Assembly (NCBI RefSeq): GCF_003072465.1
Contig: NZ_CP025628.1
Span: 269,501-333,500 of the forward strand
Length of the DNA stretch: 64,000 bases
Direction of reading: 5' to 3'
Source: Candidatus Kinetoplastibacterium sorsogonicusi
GTDB taxonomy: Bacteria; Pseudomonadota; Gammaproteobacteria; Burkholderiales; Burkholderiaceae_B
The position numbers were made by a program, and so were the translations under genes. The notes under the pieces were generated by a model, which was given only the letters and a program-made list of their open reading frames with translations, was not told the DNA's origin and ran no database searches. Below are positions 36,398 to 47,003 of this stretch, one piece after another. Every line of letters begins with the position of its first letter. The stretch's first letter is position 1.

Positions 36398-39300
36398 GTG
36401 TTTATTAAAAAAATATCTGGTTCTGTAGCATTATCATCATTTCGTATAGAAATGCTTATAAGAAAATTAAAAGAAAATGGTATTAATATACAAAATATTT
36501 ATACAAGATATGAATATTTTGTTCATTTACATAAAGAATTAAATAATACAGAGAAAAGAACATTGAATGGAATATTGTCATTAAATGACAATATTCCATT
36601 CAATAATCAATTTGATTTAGAATTTTTAGTAATTCCTAGACCTAGTGTAGTATCACCTTGGTCTAGCAAGGCGACTAATATTTTGCATAACTGTGGTTTA
36701 AATGTAGTAAAAAGAATTGAAAGAGGTATTAGTTATTATTTTTTGATGCAAAACCAGCAAAATATATCATTTAATGATTTATTAAATTTATCTGTAGATA
36801 AATATTTATACGATAAAATGTCAGAAAGATTGGTAGATAATAATTTTGATTTAAAATCAATATTTTTAGAATACAAACCTAATCCAATTAAGATACTTGA
36901 TATTATCAAAAATGGCATCATAGAACTTGAGAATGCTAATAAAGAATTAGGATTATCATTATCAAAAATTGAAATAGATTATTTATTTAATACATTTATT
37001 AAATTAAATAGAAATCCTACTGATGCTGAAATTATGATGTTTGCTCAAGCAAATAGTGAACATTGTAGACATAAGATTTTTAATTCTAATTGGATTATAG
37101 ATGGTATCAAACAACAATATTCTTTATTTGAACTTATCAAAAATACTCACAATTCTCAACCAAAAAATACAATTGTTGCATATTCAGATAATGCTGCAAT
37201 AATCAAAGGTCGAAATATTACTAGATTTTACCCATCATTTGATTTAATTAACAATAATAAATATCAACATGATGTTACTACTATGCATAGTATTATAAAA
37301 GTGGAAACTCATAATCATCCTACTGCAATTGCTCCATTTTATGGTGCCTCTACTGGAGTTGGAGGTGAAATTAGAGATGAAGGAGCTACAGGTAGAGGTT
37401 CTAAACCAAAAGTTGGTTTATCTGGTTTTACAGTTTCTAATTTATGTATAGAAGATTTTTTTCATGATTGGGAAAAAAATAGTATTCATCCTCCATCAAA
37501 TATTTCTAATGCTTTAGAAATTATTATAGAAGGCTCTATTGGATGCTCATCTTTTAGTAATGAATTTGGTCGTCCTAATATCTTAGGATATTTTCGTGTA
37601 TTTGAACAAACAATTCAAGGAGTACACTGGGGTTATCATAAACCTATTATGATAGCAGGTGGATTAGGAGAAATAGATGCAGAATTATCACATAAAAATT
37701 TAATAAATTCTGATTCATCTGTACTAATTCAATTAGGAGGTCCTGGTTTTAAAATTGGTATAGGTGGTGGTGCTGCTTCTAGTTCAAATATTGGAGATAA
37801 TTTAGAATATCTCGACTTTAATTCTGTACAAAGAGATAATCCAGAAATGCAAAGAAGGGCTCAAGAAGTCATAAATAGATGCTATCAAAATAAAGATTTA
37901 AATCCAATAATTTCCATACATGATGTTGGTGCTGGTGGATTGTCTAATGCATTTCCAGAATTAGTAAATGATTCGAAAAAAGGTGCTATTTTTGATTTAA
38001 GTAAAATACCAATAGAAGATTATAGTTTATCTCCATCTGATATATGGTGTAATGAATCACAAGAAAGATATGTATTAGCTGTTAGTTTGGATAAATTAGA
38101 TTATTTTAAAGCAATAGCTAATAGAGAAAAATGTCCCTATGCAATTGTAGGATTTGTTACTGATGAAAGAAAATTACAATTAGTTGATAAGATCAATTAT
38201 CCAATTGAAAAAATAGATATTGAATATTTTAAAAATAAAATAGAAAGTAATACTAAAAAATATATTGATTTATCAATGAATGCAATTATTGGAGATTTTC
38301 CTAAAATAACACGTAATGTATACAAAAAATACATAATAAATGATGAAATTGATTTATCAAAAATTAAAGATAATTTAAAAATTATCTTAAATAAAATTTT
38401 AAGTCATCCAACTGTTGCTAGTAAATCTTTTTTGATTACTATTGGTGACCGAAGTGTTACAGGGTTAGTTGTTAGAGATCAAATGATTGGACCATGGCAA
38501 ATCCCAGTATCTGATTGTGCTGTAGTTTTATCAGGATATGACGAATTTTATGGTAATGCTTTATCAATAGGTGAAAGGACTCAATTATCAATAATTAATC
38601 CTTCTGCGTCTGTTCGTATTGCAATTACAGAAGCTATTACTAACATTTTATCCGCAGATATTAATGATATTAATGATATCAAATTATCAGCTAACTGGAT
38701 GGCATCTTGTGGTTCTCCAGGACAAGATGCTGCTTTATATGAAGCAGTAGAATCAGCAAGCATTTTTTGTCAAAAAATAGGTTTATCTATACCTGTAGGT
38801 AAAGATTCTTTATCTATGAAAACTAGTTGGAATGATAAAATAGTAATTTCTCCAGTATCTTTAATTGTATCTGCTTTTTCTATAGTAAATGATGTTAGAA
38901 AAACTTTAACACCTCAACTTAATAATAATTTTGATACTATATTATTATTAATTGATTTAGGCAAAAATAAAAATCGTCTTGGAGGTTCTATTTTATCGCA
39001 AATATATGAAGATTTTGGCAATGAAATGCCGGATTTAGATAATCCTAATGATTTATTAATGTGTTTCCATGCAATCAAAACTTTAAAAGATGAAAATTTA
39101 ATTTTATCTTATCATGATCGTTCAGATGGAGGTCTTTTAGTAACATTAATAGAAATGTCTTTGTGTAGTAGAATAGGATTGACTATAAATTTAGATAATT
39201 TTATAAAAGATGCTACTAATATAGATGAAAAATTTATTATCAAATCATTGTTTAATGAAGAAGCTGGAATTGTTATTCAAGTTTCCAAATATAAATTAAA

Positions 39301-40390
39301 TTTAGTTCAAAATATTCTGAAAAAATTTAATTTATTTAATTGTTCTTATCAAGTAGCTGAATTAAACAAAAATAAGAACATTGAAATATTAAGTAAAGAT
39401 AAAATCATCTTGTCAGAAGAGATAAAAAATTTGGGACTAGCTTGGAGTGAAAATAGTTATCAAATTTCTAAATTAAGAGATAATCCTTCTTGTGCAAAAG
39501 AAGAATTTTTATTATGGAATAATACAGATGATCCAGGACTAAATTATATTATACCATTTGATTACAAGAAAAATATTGCTATGCCTTATATAAAATCTAG
39601 TATTTCAAAACCTAAAGTAGCTATATTAAGAGAACAAGGTTGTAATAGCCATATTGAAACTGCTTGGGCATTTGATTCATGTGGTTTTGATGCTATAGAT
39701 GTTCATATGTCAGATTTATTAGATAAAAAAATTAGCTTAAAAAATATGCAAGGACTAGTTGCTGTAGGTGGGTTTAGTTATGGTGATGTATTAGGTGCAG
39801 GTCAAGGTTGGGCTAAGACAATTAGATATAATCAAATATTATTTGACCAATTTTCTGAATTTTTCACAAGAAAAGATACTTTTTCATTAGGAATATGTAA
39901 TGGATGTCAAATGATGTCATCATTATCTGATTTAATTCCAGGAGCAGAATCTTGGCCAAAATTTATAAGAAATAAATCTGAAAAATATGAATCTAGATTA
40001 ATAAATATAGAAATATGTAAATCACCTTCTTTATTTTTTTCTGGTATGGAAGGATTGAGAATTCCAATTGTTGTAGCACATGGAGAAGGTTGTGCTGATT
40101 TTTCATCTTTTAATCATTTGCCAAAATATTTTGCTTGTGCTCATTATGTAGATCATTTTGGAAATAATACTGATAAATATCCTTATAATCCTAATGGTAG
40201 TTATGATGGATTGGCTTCTTTGACATCAGCTGATGGCAGAGCTACTATTATAATGCCTCACCCAGAACGAGTAACTAGAAATGTTATGTTTTCTTGGAAT
40301 CCTAGTAATACTTTTACTAACAGATGTAATGATATAGATTATAGTCCATGGATGAGAATGTTTCAAAATATTAGAGCTTGGATAAAATAA
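36398..40390 (+). CDS. purL: Phosphoribosylformylglycinamidine synthase PurL (large single-chain form)
   Basis: PurL catalyses the fourth step of purine synthesis, turning FGAR into FGAM with glutamine and ATP. The 1330-residue chain is the full proteobacterial form: N-terminal PurS-like domain, linker, two AIRS-like halves (VKVETHNHPTAIAPF with the first ATP site, GGAASS, SVTGLVVRDQMIGPWQ, and the DRSDGGL segment), and a C-terminal glutaminase with the nucleophile Cys1167 in LGICNGCQ and the closing MPHPERV. It starts with GTG at 36398. It stands alone after a 167-base spacer with no visible PurR-type operator. Confidence 0.97.
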   Translation: MFIKKISGSVALSSFRIEMLIRKLKENGINIQNIYTRYEYFVHLHKELNNTEKRTLNGILSLNDNIPFNNQFDLEFLVIPRPSVVSPWSSKATNILHNCGLNVVKRIERGISYYFLMQNQQNISFNDLLNLSVDKYLYDKMSERLVDNNFDLKSIFLEYKPNPIKILDIIKNGIIELENANKELGLSLSKIEIDYLFNTFIKLNRNPTDAEIMMFAQANSEHCRHKIFNSNWIIDGIKQQYSLFELIKNTHNSQPKNTIVAYSDNAAIIKGRNITRFYPSFDLINNNKYQHDVTTMHSIIKVETHNHPTAIAPFYGASTGVGGEIRDEGATGRGSKPKVGLSGFTVSNLCIEDFFHDWEKNSIHPPSNISNALEIIIEGSIGCSSFSNEFGRPNILGYFRVFEQTIQGVHWGYHKPIMIAGGLGEIDAELSHKNLINSDSSVLIQLGGPGFKIGIGGGAASSSNIGDNLEYLDFNSVQRDNPEMQRRAQEVINRCYQNKDLNPIISIHDVGAGGLSNAFPELVNDSKKGAIFDLSKIPIEDYSLSPSDIWCNESQERYVLAVSLDKLDYFKAIANREKCPYAIVGFVTDERKLQLVDKINYPIEKIDIEYFKNKIESNTKKYIDLSMNAIIGDFPKITRNVYKKYIINDEIDLSKIKDNLKIILNKILSHPTVASKSFLITIGDRSVTGLVVRDQMIGPWQIPVSDCAVVLSGYDEFYGNALSIGERTQLSIINPSASVRIAITEAITNILSADINDINDIKLSANWMASCGSPGQDAALYEAVESASIFCQKIGLSIPVGKDSLSMKTSWNDKIVISPVSLIVSAFSIVNDVRKTLTPQLNNNFDTILLLIDLGKNKNRLGGSILSQIYEDFGNEMPDLDNPNDLLMCFHAIKTLKDENLILSYHDRSDGGLLVTLIEMSLCSRIGLTINLDNFIKDATNIDEKFIIKSLFNEEAGIVIQVSKYKLNLVQNILKKFNLFNCSYQVAELNKNKNIEILSKDKIILSEEIKNLGLAWSENSYQISKLRDNPSCAKEEFLLWNNTDDPGLNYIIPFDYKKNIAMPYIKSSISKPKVAILREQGCNSHIETAWAFDSCGFDAIDVHMSDLLDKKISLKNMQGLVAVGGFSYGDVLGAGQGWAKTIRYNQILFDQFSEFFTRKDTFSLGICNGCQMMSSLSDLIPGAESWPKFIRNKSEKYESRLINIEICKSPSLFFSGMEGLRIPIVVAHGEGCADFSSFNHLPKYFACAHYVDHFGNNTDKYPYNPNGSYDGLASLTSADGRATIIMPHPERVTRNVMFSWNPSNTFTNRCNDIDYSPWMRMFQNIRAWIK

Positions 40391-40393
40391 TTT

Positions 40394-41314
40394 TTATTCT
40401 AAGTTTTGAATTTGTTCTCTCATTTGTTCTATTAAAAGTTTTAATTTTAATGATAGATTTACTATATCAATAGAGAACGATTTAGCCATCATAGTATTTA
40501 TTTCTCTTTGTAATTCTTGAATTAAGAAATCTAATTGTTTTCCAGGACTTTTTCTTAATTCAAGATTTTTAATATCTTTATTTTTTAAAATATTTCGTAT
40601 AGATAAAATATGAATTTTTAATCTAGAAATTTCTTCATGAATATCAGTTTTTATTAAATATAAATAAATTTCATTAATAACTCTTTCTTTCAATTCATTT
40701 TCATTAATATGATTTTTAGTTAAGTTTGTTAATTTTTTAATATTTTCATTTAATTTATTAAATATATTTGTTTGATAAATATTATATGATTCTAACATTA
40801 AGTTAGAAATTTTTTCTAAAATTATCTCAAATTCTTCTGATTGTTTAATAAGTATTTCAGATAATATTTTACCTTCTTTAGATTTACCATTTTTTAAATC
40901 TTCTATAGAATTATTAAGTAAATTTTCACAAATACTATCTAATTCTATATTATTAGAATTTTTATGATTTTTTTGACAAAAATCTATTATTTTTAAAAAA
41001 TCTGGATATTGTGTATTAGGTATAATACTTTTAATTAAATTTATTTTTTTCGATAAATCATGAATTTTTTCAACATTTATATTGTTAAATGTATAATCAT
41101 CATAATATATAATTTCTATTTTTAGATATATTCTACCTCTTAATATATTTTTATTAATTATTTTATGTATTTTAGTTTCTAAATGATTAATTTCTTCAGG
41201 AATATTTATATGAATATCTAAATATCTACTATTAATGCTTTTAATATCTATATATATTTTGCCATATCTAAAATTTAATGAATTATGACTACTTGATGTC
41301 ATACTATTAATCAT
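40394..41314 (-). CDS. yicC: YicC-family endoribonuclease
   Basis: YicC proteins are hexameric RNA-binding endoribonucleases implicated in small-RNA turnover in E. coli. The 306-residue length is normal. The N-terminal domain has the conserved KSINSRYLDIHINIPEE segment and the C-terminal domain ends with SPGKQLDFLIQELQREINTMMAKS, the most conserved part of the family. The normal N-terminal MIxSMT start is recognisable as MINSMTSSS. It is head to head with rph (39 bases), and its stop is 3 bases from convergent purL. Confidence 0.92.
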   Translation of the reverse strand: MINSMTSSSHNSLNFRYGKIYIDIKSINSRYLDIHINIPEEINHLETKIHKIINKNILRGRIYLKIEIIYYDDYTFNNINVEKIHDLSKKINLIKSIIPNTQYPDFLKIIDFCQKNHKNSNNIELDSICENLLNNSIEDLKNGKSKEGKILSEILIKQSEEFEIILEKISNLMLESYNIYQTNIFNKLNENIKKLTNLTKNHINENELKERVINEIYLYLIKTDIHEEISRLKIHILSIRNILKNKDIKNLELRKSPGKQLDFLIQELQREINTMMAKSFSIDIVNLSLKLKLLIEQMREQIQNLE

Positions 41315-41353
41315 CTTATATCTCCTTAATGTTTATAATTTTCTATATAAAAT

Positions 41354-42070
41354 ATGAATAATTCAATCTTTAAAAGACAATCAGGTCGTTATTATGATCA
41401 ATTACGTGAAATTAAAATTACTCATAATTTTACTAAAAATGCAGATAGCTCTGTTTTAATTGAAATGGGTAATACAAAAGTACTTTGTAATGCAACTATA
41501 TTAAATAAAGTACCTAACTTTATCAATGAAAAACAACAAGGATGGATTACTGCTGAATATAGTATGATTCCAAGTTCTACTTTGCAAAGAAATATTAGAG
41601 AAGTTATTTTAGGAGAACAATCTGGAAGATCAAAAGAAATACAACGTTTAATTGGGAGAGCTATTAGATCTTCAGTTAATCTTAAAAAAATACATGGAAA
41701 AACTATACATATAGATTGTGATGTATTAAATGCTGATGGAGGTACAAGATGCGCAAGCATTACTGGTGGTTTTATTGCAACTTATGAAGCTATTAAAAAA
41801 TTAGATTATGATACTGATGATACAATAAAAAATATTATAGCAGCAGTATCTGTAGGGAAATTAAATAATAATGTTTTACTATTAGATATGGATTATTCAG
41901 AAGATTCTTCTTGTGAAGTAGATTTGAATATTGTTATGAACAATAAAGGAGATATTATTGAAATTCAAGGATCTAGTGAAAAAAATCAATTTAGTAGAAA
42001 TTGTTTAAATAAAATGTTAGATTTAGCTTTTCAAGGTATTAATCAAATAATAAACCATAATTTTAAATAA
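41354..42070 (+). CDS. rph: Ribonuclease PH
   Basis: RNase PH trims tRNA 3' ends by phosphorolysis. The 238-residue protein has the conserved R-x-Q-x-G-R region at the N-terminus (KRQSGRYYDQLREIKI), SGRSKEIQRLIGRAIR, DCDVLNADGGTRCASITG and the phosphate and metal site DMDYSEDSSCEVDLN. It diverges from yicC, a common pairing. folC follows 21 bases later; rdgB and hemW, which often follow rph in relatives, are absent here. Confidence 0.96.
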   Translation: MNNSIFKRQSGRYYDQLREIKITHNFTKNADSSVLIEMGNTKVLCNATILNKVPNFINEKQQGWITAEYSMIPSSTLQRNIREVILGEQSGRSKEIQRLIGRAIRSSVNLKKIHGKTIHIDCDVLNADGGTRCASITGGFIATYEAIKKLDYDTDDTIKNIIAAVSVGKLNNNVLLLDMDYSEDSSCEVDLNIVMNNKGDIIEIQGSSEKNQFSRNCLNKMLDLAFQGINQIINHNFK

Positions 42071-42091
42071 TAAAAAATAGGAACATTATTT

Positions 42092-43381
42092 GTGAAAAAA
42101 TTAAATATAAAAAATTCTGTTAAAGAATGGCTATTTTATATAGAAAATATACATAATAAAAATATTGATATGGATTTATCGAGAATAAATATTGTATTTT
42201 CAAAATTAAACTTAAATTTTAATAATACAATAAAATTTACAGTAGGTGGTACTAATGGTAAAGGATCTATATGTGCTACTTTAGAATCTATATTAATAGC
42301 CGCAGGATATAGAGTTGGTAAATATACTTCTCCACATTTAATTAAATTCAATGAAAGAATTCAAATTGATGGACAGCTAGTTGATGATAATTTGTTATTA
42401 GAAGCTTTTATAAAAATAGAAGAAGTAAGAAGTAACATTAGCTTAACATATTTTGAATTTACAACTTTAGTAGCATTATATATTTTTTATATTCAAAAAT
42501 TAGATATTATAATTCTCGAAATTGGATTAGGTGGTCGTTTAGATGCCGTAAATATCATTAATACAGATTGTGCTATTATTAGTAATATTAATTTAGATCA
42601 TACAGAAATTTTAGGTAATAATATAGAAAGCATCGGTTTTGAAAAAGCTAATATTTTTAGAGCGAATAAACCAGCTATATGTGGAGATACAAATCCACCT
42701 ATTTCATTATTAAATTATGCAAAAAAATTATCAGCTAATTTATTTATATTAGGTATAGATTTTGATTATTCAATTAATGATAATACATGGACATATAAAG
42801 GAAAAAATTTTATTTTAGATTATATAAATTTTCCTAAAATGCATGGAAACAATCAAATTATCAATGCATGTAATTCTTTAGCAGCTCTTGATATGATGTC
42901 TAATGTATTAAAAATTGAGAAAAATATTATCAATATTGGTCTACAAAATGCTTTTATTCCAGGACGTTTTCAAATAATTACAATTGATAAAAAAACAATA
43001 ATATTAGATGTAGCACATAATGGTCATGCTGCAAATATATTATTTGAAAATTTAAATAATATGAAATCTTTTTATAAAAAAACTTATGCTGTTTTTGGAA
43101 TGTTAAAAGATAAAGATATAGATATAGTAATAGATAAATTTTTAAATATAATAGATATTTGGAATTGTACAAGTTTAAAACATTTTAGAGGGTTAACAAG
43201 TGATGAAATTTATAATAAAATTTCTGATAAAATAAGTAAAAATACTAATATATATAAATTTGATAATCCTCAAATAGCATTTATGAATGCTATGCAAAAA
43301 TCTAGTGAATACGATAGAATTATCGTATTTGGCTCATTTTTAACAGTTTCTCCAATTTTAGAAAAATTACAACTAATTTAA
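42092..43381 (+). CDS. folC: Bifunctional dihydrofolate/folylpolyglutamate synthase
   Basis: FolC adds glutamate to dihydropteroate and to folates, trapping them in the cell. The 429-residue protein has the Mur-ligase-like P-loop GGTNGKGS at 52-59, the TSPHL signature following it, the Omega-loop region EIGLGGRLDAVN and the HNGHA segment in the C-terminal domain. The start is GTG with AGGA 9 bases before it. It begins the conserved folC-dedD-cvpA-purF cluster; accD, often upstream, is not here. Confidence 0.96.
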   Translation: MKKLNIKNSVKEWLFYIENIHNKNIDMDLSRINIVFSKLNLNFNNTIKFTVGGTNGKGSICATLESILIAAGYRVGKYTSPHLIKFNERIQIDGQLVDDNLLLEAFIKIEEVRSNISLTYFEFTTLVALYIFYIQKLDIIILEIGLGGRLDAVNIINTDCAIISNINLDHTEILGNNIESIGFEKANIFRANKPAICGDTNPPISLLNYAKKLSANLFILGIDFDYSINDNTWTYKGKNFILDYINFPKMHGNNQIINACNSLAALDMMSNVLKIEKNIINIGLQNAFIPGRFQIITIDKKTIILDVAHNGHAANILFENLNNMKSFYKKTYAVFGMLKDKDIDIVIDKFLNIIDIWNCTSLKHFRGLTSDEIYNKISDKISKNTNIYKFDNPQIAFMNAMQKSSEYDRIIVFGSFLTVSPILEKLQLI

Positions 43382-43401
43382 AATTATGAGATAATTATAT
43401 T

Positions 43402-43869
43402 ATGATCAAAAATAAACAAATTATATATTATTTTTTTATTTTAAAAAAAGTAAATATTTTTTATTGTTTTTTAATATTTTGTATGATGTTTTCATATATA
43501 AACTATTACATAAAAAATGATCAAAATATTGTTCAAAAATATATAAAATCAAATAAATTTGTTAATATTATAGAAAATAATGAATTTTATAAAAGAAGTT
43601 ATATTAATAAAATATTTATTAAACATAATATAAATTTTTTTGTAATACAAGTAGCTACTTATTCTTCTGAGAATGAAGCTTGGAATAGATATAGAATATT
43701 TAAAAATGAATTTTGCTTAAATGCTTTTATAGAAAAAGTTTTAATAAATAATGAAATAAAATTTCGTTTACTTGTAGGACCTTTTAGAAATATAGAAGTA
43801 GCTAATAATGTAAAAAATAAATTATTTATATTAGGCTACAATAATAGTGTAATTTTAAACAGTGAATAA
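43402..43869 (+). CDS. dedD: SPOR-domain protein, DedD-like
   Basis: DedD is a cell-division protein that binds denuded glycan strands at the septum. The 155-residue product has one N-terminal membrane segment (about 18-36), a short linker, and a C-terminal SPOR domain (about 75-152) with the characteristic FVIQVATYSSENEAWNRY strand-helix and FRLLVGPFRNIEVANNVK. It is much shorter than E. coli DedD because the linker is nearly gone. Position between folC and cvpA confirms the assignment. The end overlaps cvpA by 8 bases. Confidence 0.85.
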   Translation: MIKNKQIIYYFFILKKVNIFYCFLIFCMMFSYINYYIKNDQNIVQKYIKSNKFVNIIENNEFYKRSYINKIFIKHNINFFVIQVATYSSENEAWNRYRIFKNEFCLNAFIEKVLINNEIKFRLLVGPFRNIEVANNVKNKLFILGYNNSVILNSE

Positions 43870-44338
43870 ACTTGACATATTGATATTAGCAATATTATTA
43901 ATATCAACAACAATAGGATTATGCAAAGGTTTTATTAAAGAAGCTATGTCTTTATTATTCTTTATATTATCATGTTATGTATCTATATTATATTCACCAT
44001 TATTATATTTATTTATATCTAAGTATATAAATGATGGTATTGTATGTAACATATTTTCCTATTTAATTATTTTTTTTTTAGTAATAATCTTACTAGGTTT
44101 AATAAATAAAAATTTGTTAATTTTTATTAAATATTCTGGTTTTTCATCAATTGATCATACTTTAGGTGGTATTTTTGGTGCTATTAGAGGTATATTAATA
44201 CTTTCTATGATAATATTTATAATAAATATGACACCAATAATTTATGAACTGTGGTGGTCAAATTCTTTATTTATTAAGTTAATTAATCAATTAAATCAAT
44301 TTTTAAAAAGTTATTACCAAATTTATTTTTTGATATAA
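43862..44338 (+). CDS. cvpA: CvpA family inner-membrane protein
   Basis: CvpA is a small membrane protein of uncertain mechanism, linked to envelope homeostasis and needed for colicin V production in E. coli. The 158-residue protein has four hydrophobic segments and the family's signature near the start (LDILILAILLISTTIGLCKGFIKE) and GGIFGAIRGILI near 105. The start is GTG at 43862, inside the end of dedD. It precedes purF as in E. coli. Confidence 0.9.
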   Translation: MNKLDILILAILLISTTIGLCKGFIKEAMSLLFFILSCYVSILYSPLLYLFISKYINDGIVCNIFSYLIIFFLVIILLGLINKNLLIFIKYSGFSSIDHTLGGIFGAIRGILILSMIIFIINMTPIIYELWWSNSLFIKLINQLNQFLKSYYQIYFLI

Positions 44339-44362
44339 ACAATTCATTATTAGGAGCTTTCT

Positions 44363-45817
44363 ATGTGTGCAGTTGTTGGAGTTATAGGTAAATCACCAGT
44401 TAATCAACTGTTGTATGATAGTTTACTATTATTACAACATAGAGGTCAAGAAGCTGCTGGAATTGCAACTTTACATAATAATAAATTTTATCTATATAAA
44501 TCTAAAGGATTGGTAAAAGATGTTTTTCATAAAGAAGCAATGTTATCATTATTAGGTCATAGTGGGATAGGACATGTAAGATATTCAACAGCTGGATCCA
44601 GTTCAAGTGAAGAAGCTCAGCCTTTTTATGTAAATTCACCTTTTGGTATTACTCTTTCACATAATGGAAACTTAACTAATACCGATGAATTAAGAGAATA
44701 TTTATATAAAAATTCAAAAAGGCATATAAATACTACTTCTGATTCAGAATTATTAATTAATATATTTGCAGATGAATTGAGTTACGCTAGTTTAAATTTT
44801 AATTATATAAATGATGATATAATTTTTAAGGCAGTTTCAGAATTACATAAAAAAGTGAGAGGTGCTTATTCTGTAATCTTAGAAATTTCAGGGTATGGTA
44901 TAGTAGCATTTAAAGATCCTTATGGAATTAGGCCTTTATGTTTTGGATATCAAAATACAGAAAAAGGTAAAGAATGGATGATTGCTTCTGAATCTGTAGC
45001 GTTAGAAGGTAATGGTTTTAATATTGTAAGGGATGTTAATCCAGGAGAAGCAATAATTATTAATTTAAATGGTGATTTCTCTCATAAACAATGTGCTAAT
45101 AATCCTAAATTAATACCATGTTTATTTGAATATGTTTATTTTGCTCGCCCAGATTCATTAATGAATAATGTATCAATATATGAAGCTCGTTTATGTATGG
45201 GTGAATATTTAGCTATGCAAGTTGCAAAAACTATTAATCTTATGGATATAGATATCGTAGTACCTATACCTGATTCCTCCAGACCATCTGCTATGCAATT
45301 AGCAAATTTTTTAAATATAAATTATAGAGAAGCATTAATTAAAAATCGCTATATAGGCCGTACTTTTATTATGCCTGGACATTCTTCTCGTCGTAAATCT
45401 GTTAAACAAAAGTTAAATGCTATTGGATCAGAATTTAAGAATAAAAATGTACTTTTAGTAGATGATTCAATTGTTAGAGGAAATACTAGTTTAGAAATTG
45501 TGGAGATGGTTAGAGCAGCTGGTGCAAAAAAAGTATATTTTGCTTCTGCTGCACCTCAGGTAAAATTTCCAAATGTTTATGGCATAGATATGCCTAATAA
45601 AACAGAACTTATTGCACATAATAAAACTAATGAAGAAATAGCTAAATCTATTAAAGCAGATCGTGTAATTTATCAAAATATAGATGATTTAAAAAAATCT
45701 ATACAAAAATTTAATAATTCAATTAATGAATTTGATGCTTCATGTTTTGATGGAAAGTATATTACAGGAGATATAGATGATAACTATTTTAATAAAATAA
45801 GCAATAGAAATAACTAA
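44363..45817 (+). CDS. purF: Amidophosphoribosyltransferase
   Basis: PurF commits PRPP to purine synthesis by adding the amide of glutamine. The 484-residue protein begins MCAVVG, with Cys2 as the glutaminase nucleophile after removal of Met. The glutaminase half shows QHRGQEAAGIA and GHVRYSTAG, and the phosphoribosyltransferase half has the PRPP loop VLLVDDSIVRGNTS near 365. GGAG 8 bases before the ATG supports the start. With PurL it indicates de novo purine synthesis. A 6-bp hairpin (45811-45825) covers the stop region. Confidence 0.97.
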   Translation: MCAVVGVIGKSPVNQLLYDSLLLLQHRGQEAAGIATLHNNKFYLYKSKGLVKDVFHKEAMLSLLGHSGIGHVRYSTAGSSSSEEAQPFYVNSPFGITLSHNGNLTNTDELREYLYKNSKRHINTTSDSELLINIFADELSYASLNFNYINDDIIFKAVSELHKKVRGAYSVILEISGYGIVAFKDPYGIRPLCFGYQNTEKGKEWMIASESVALEGNGFNIVRDVNPGEAIIINLNGDFSHKQCANNPKLIPCLFEYVYFARPDSLMNNVSIYEARLCMGEYLAMQVAKTINLMDIDIVVPIPDSSRPSAMQLANFLNINYREALIKNRYIGRTFIMPGHSSRRKSVKQKLNAIGSEFKNKNVLLVDDSIVRGNTSLEIVEMVRAAGAKKVYFASAAPQVKFPNVYGIDMPNKTELIAHNKTNEEIAKSIKADRVIYQNIDDLKKSIQKFNNSINEFDASCFDGKYITGDIDDNYFNKISNRNN

Positions 45818-45822
45818 CATAG

Positions 45823-46311
45823 TTAATTCTTTGACAAAAATATTAACTTAATATTAATAGTTATTAATATTAAAAAGTACAAAATACTCATAAAAAACCA
45901 ATAAATATTTTCTGATGAACATATGGTGTATATACCAAATATATTTGGAGCAATGGAGTCTAATTTAAAATTATTTATTAATATTTCTATAATATTTGTA
46001 CTACATATATCATTATGATTTAATGAATTAATTTGTATGTATGTTATTATTAACCATATTAAAATTAATAATATTGAGATTAAATTATATATATTTTTCA
46101 AAAAATTATTTAAAAATTTAATAAAAAATAGTCTATAAAATAATAGTGATATAAAAAATATTAATATGTATATTATTCTTTGGAATATACACCAAGAACA
46201 TAAAGTATTTTCAAAGAAAAATTGACCAATAAAAGATATAACAACAGCAAACAAAGAAAGTATTGTATTTACTAATAATCTTTTTATGAATTTACTGTTG
46301 TTATCTTTCAT
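45823..46311 (-). CDS. dsbB: Disulfide bond formation protein B
   Basis: DsbB reoxidises periplasmic DsbA and passes electrons to quinone. From ATG at 46311 the protein is 162 residues with four membrane segments. The first periplasmic loop has Cys38-x-x-Cys41 (CSWC) followed by the conserved FQR, and the second loop has Cys103 and Cys131, so all four redox cysteines are present. The frame stays open to 46386, but that extension would lie inside marC and is not typical. It starts 3 bases after the marC stop on the same strand. Confidence 0.9.
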   Translation of the reverse strand: MKDNNSKFIKRLLVNTILSLFAVVISFIGQFFFENTLCSWCIFQRIIYILIFFISLLFYRLFFIKFLNNFLKNIYNLISILLILIWLIITYIQINSLNHNDICSTNIIEILINNFKLDSIAPNIFGIYTICSSENIYWFFMSILYFLILITINIKLIFLSKN

Positions 46312-46313
46312 AT

Positions 46314-47003
46314 CTAAGAAATACTTAATAACATAGCAGAAACAACATCTTTTAAACCATCCCAAGATACTTGTATACCTAAACATAGCATTATAAAAGA
46401 TGATATTTTAATAAAAACAGCAGTACCACTTTTACCTAATTTATCAAGTAACTGTGCTGCAAATTTCATACATATATATAGTGAAATAGCTGCTAATGTT
46501 ATACCTGATATTATACCTAATAAGCTAGGTATAAAGCTATATGTATTATTACTTAGTATAGTAACACCTATCGTTATCGATCCTGCTATAGCACCTGGAC
46601 CACAAGTTATAGGGAACGTCAATGGATAAAATGATAAAGCTTGTATTTGATCTTTTGATAATTCCTCTTTGTTATTTTCATGAGATAATTTTTCTTGCTC
46701 ATTTGAGTTTACTAATTTCCATGCGCTATAAGCTATTAATAAACCACCTCCTATCTTTACTATAGATAAAGAAATTCCAAAAAAATTTAATATAGTACTA
46801 CCAATAAGTACTACTGCTGTTAGCATTAATACTATATTAATAGAAATTTTTTTAGCTAAAATTAATCTTGTTTCAGGGGATAAATTTTCAGTTACAGCTA
46901 AAAATATTGGAGCTATAGCTGGTGGATTTAAAAATGGCAGTAAAGTGGCTAATGTAAAAAAAAACCCTTTTGTTAAAGACATTGAATATTCTTGAAGTAT
47001 CAT
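46314..47003 (-). CDS. MarC family integral membrane protein
   Basis: MarC/YhgN (UPF0056) proteins are six-helix membrane proteins of unsettled function. The 229-residue sequence shows the family motifs FLNPPAIAPIF near the start, GISLSIVKIGGGLLIAYSAW in the middle and FPITCGPGAIAG near 130. A second possible start is the eighth codon (46982). dsbB follows immediately. An unusually strong GGAGGAGG lies on this strand about 140 bases upstream with no matching ORF. Confidence 0.85.
   Translation of the reverse strand: MILQEYSMSLTKGFFFTLATLLPFLNPPAIAPIFLAVTENLSPETRLILAKKISINIVLMLTAVVLIGSTILNFFGISLSIVKIGGGLLIAYSAWKLVNSNEQEKLSHENNKEELSKDQIQALSFYPLTFPITCGPGAIAGSITIGVTILSNNTYSFIPSLLGIISGITLAAISLYICMKFAAQLLDKLGKSGTAVFIKISSFIMLCLGIQVSWDGLKDVVSAMLLSIS

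Noticed and set aside
42092..42130. folC and rsmD begin with nearly the same bases (MKKLNIKN), suggesting a duplication
   Set aside because: Both starts are low-complexity Lys/Asn/Ile codons; the similarity stops after about 11 codons and is best explained by composition.
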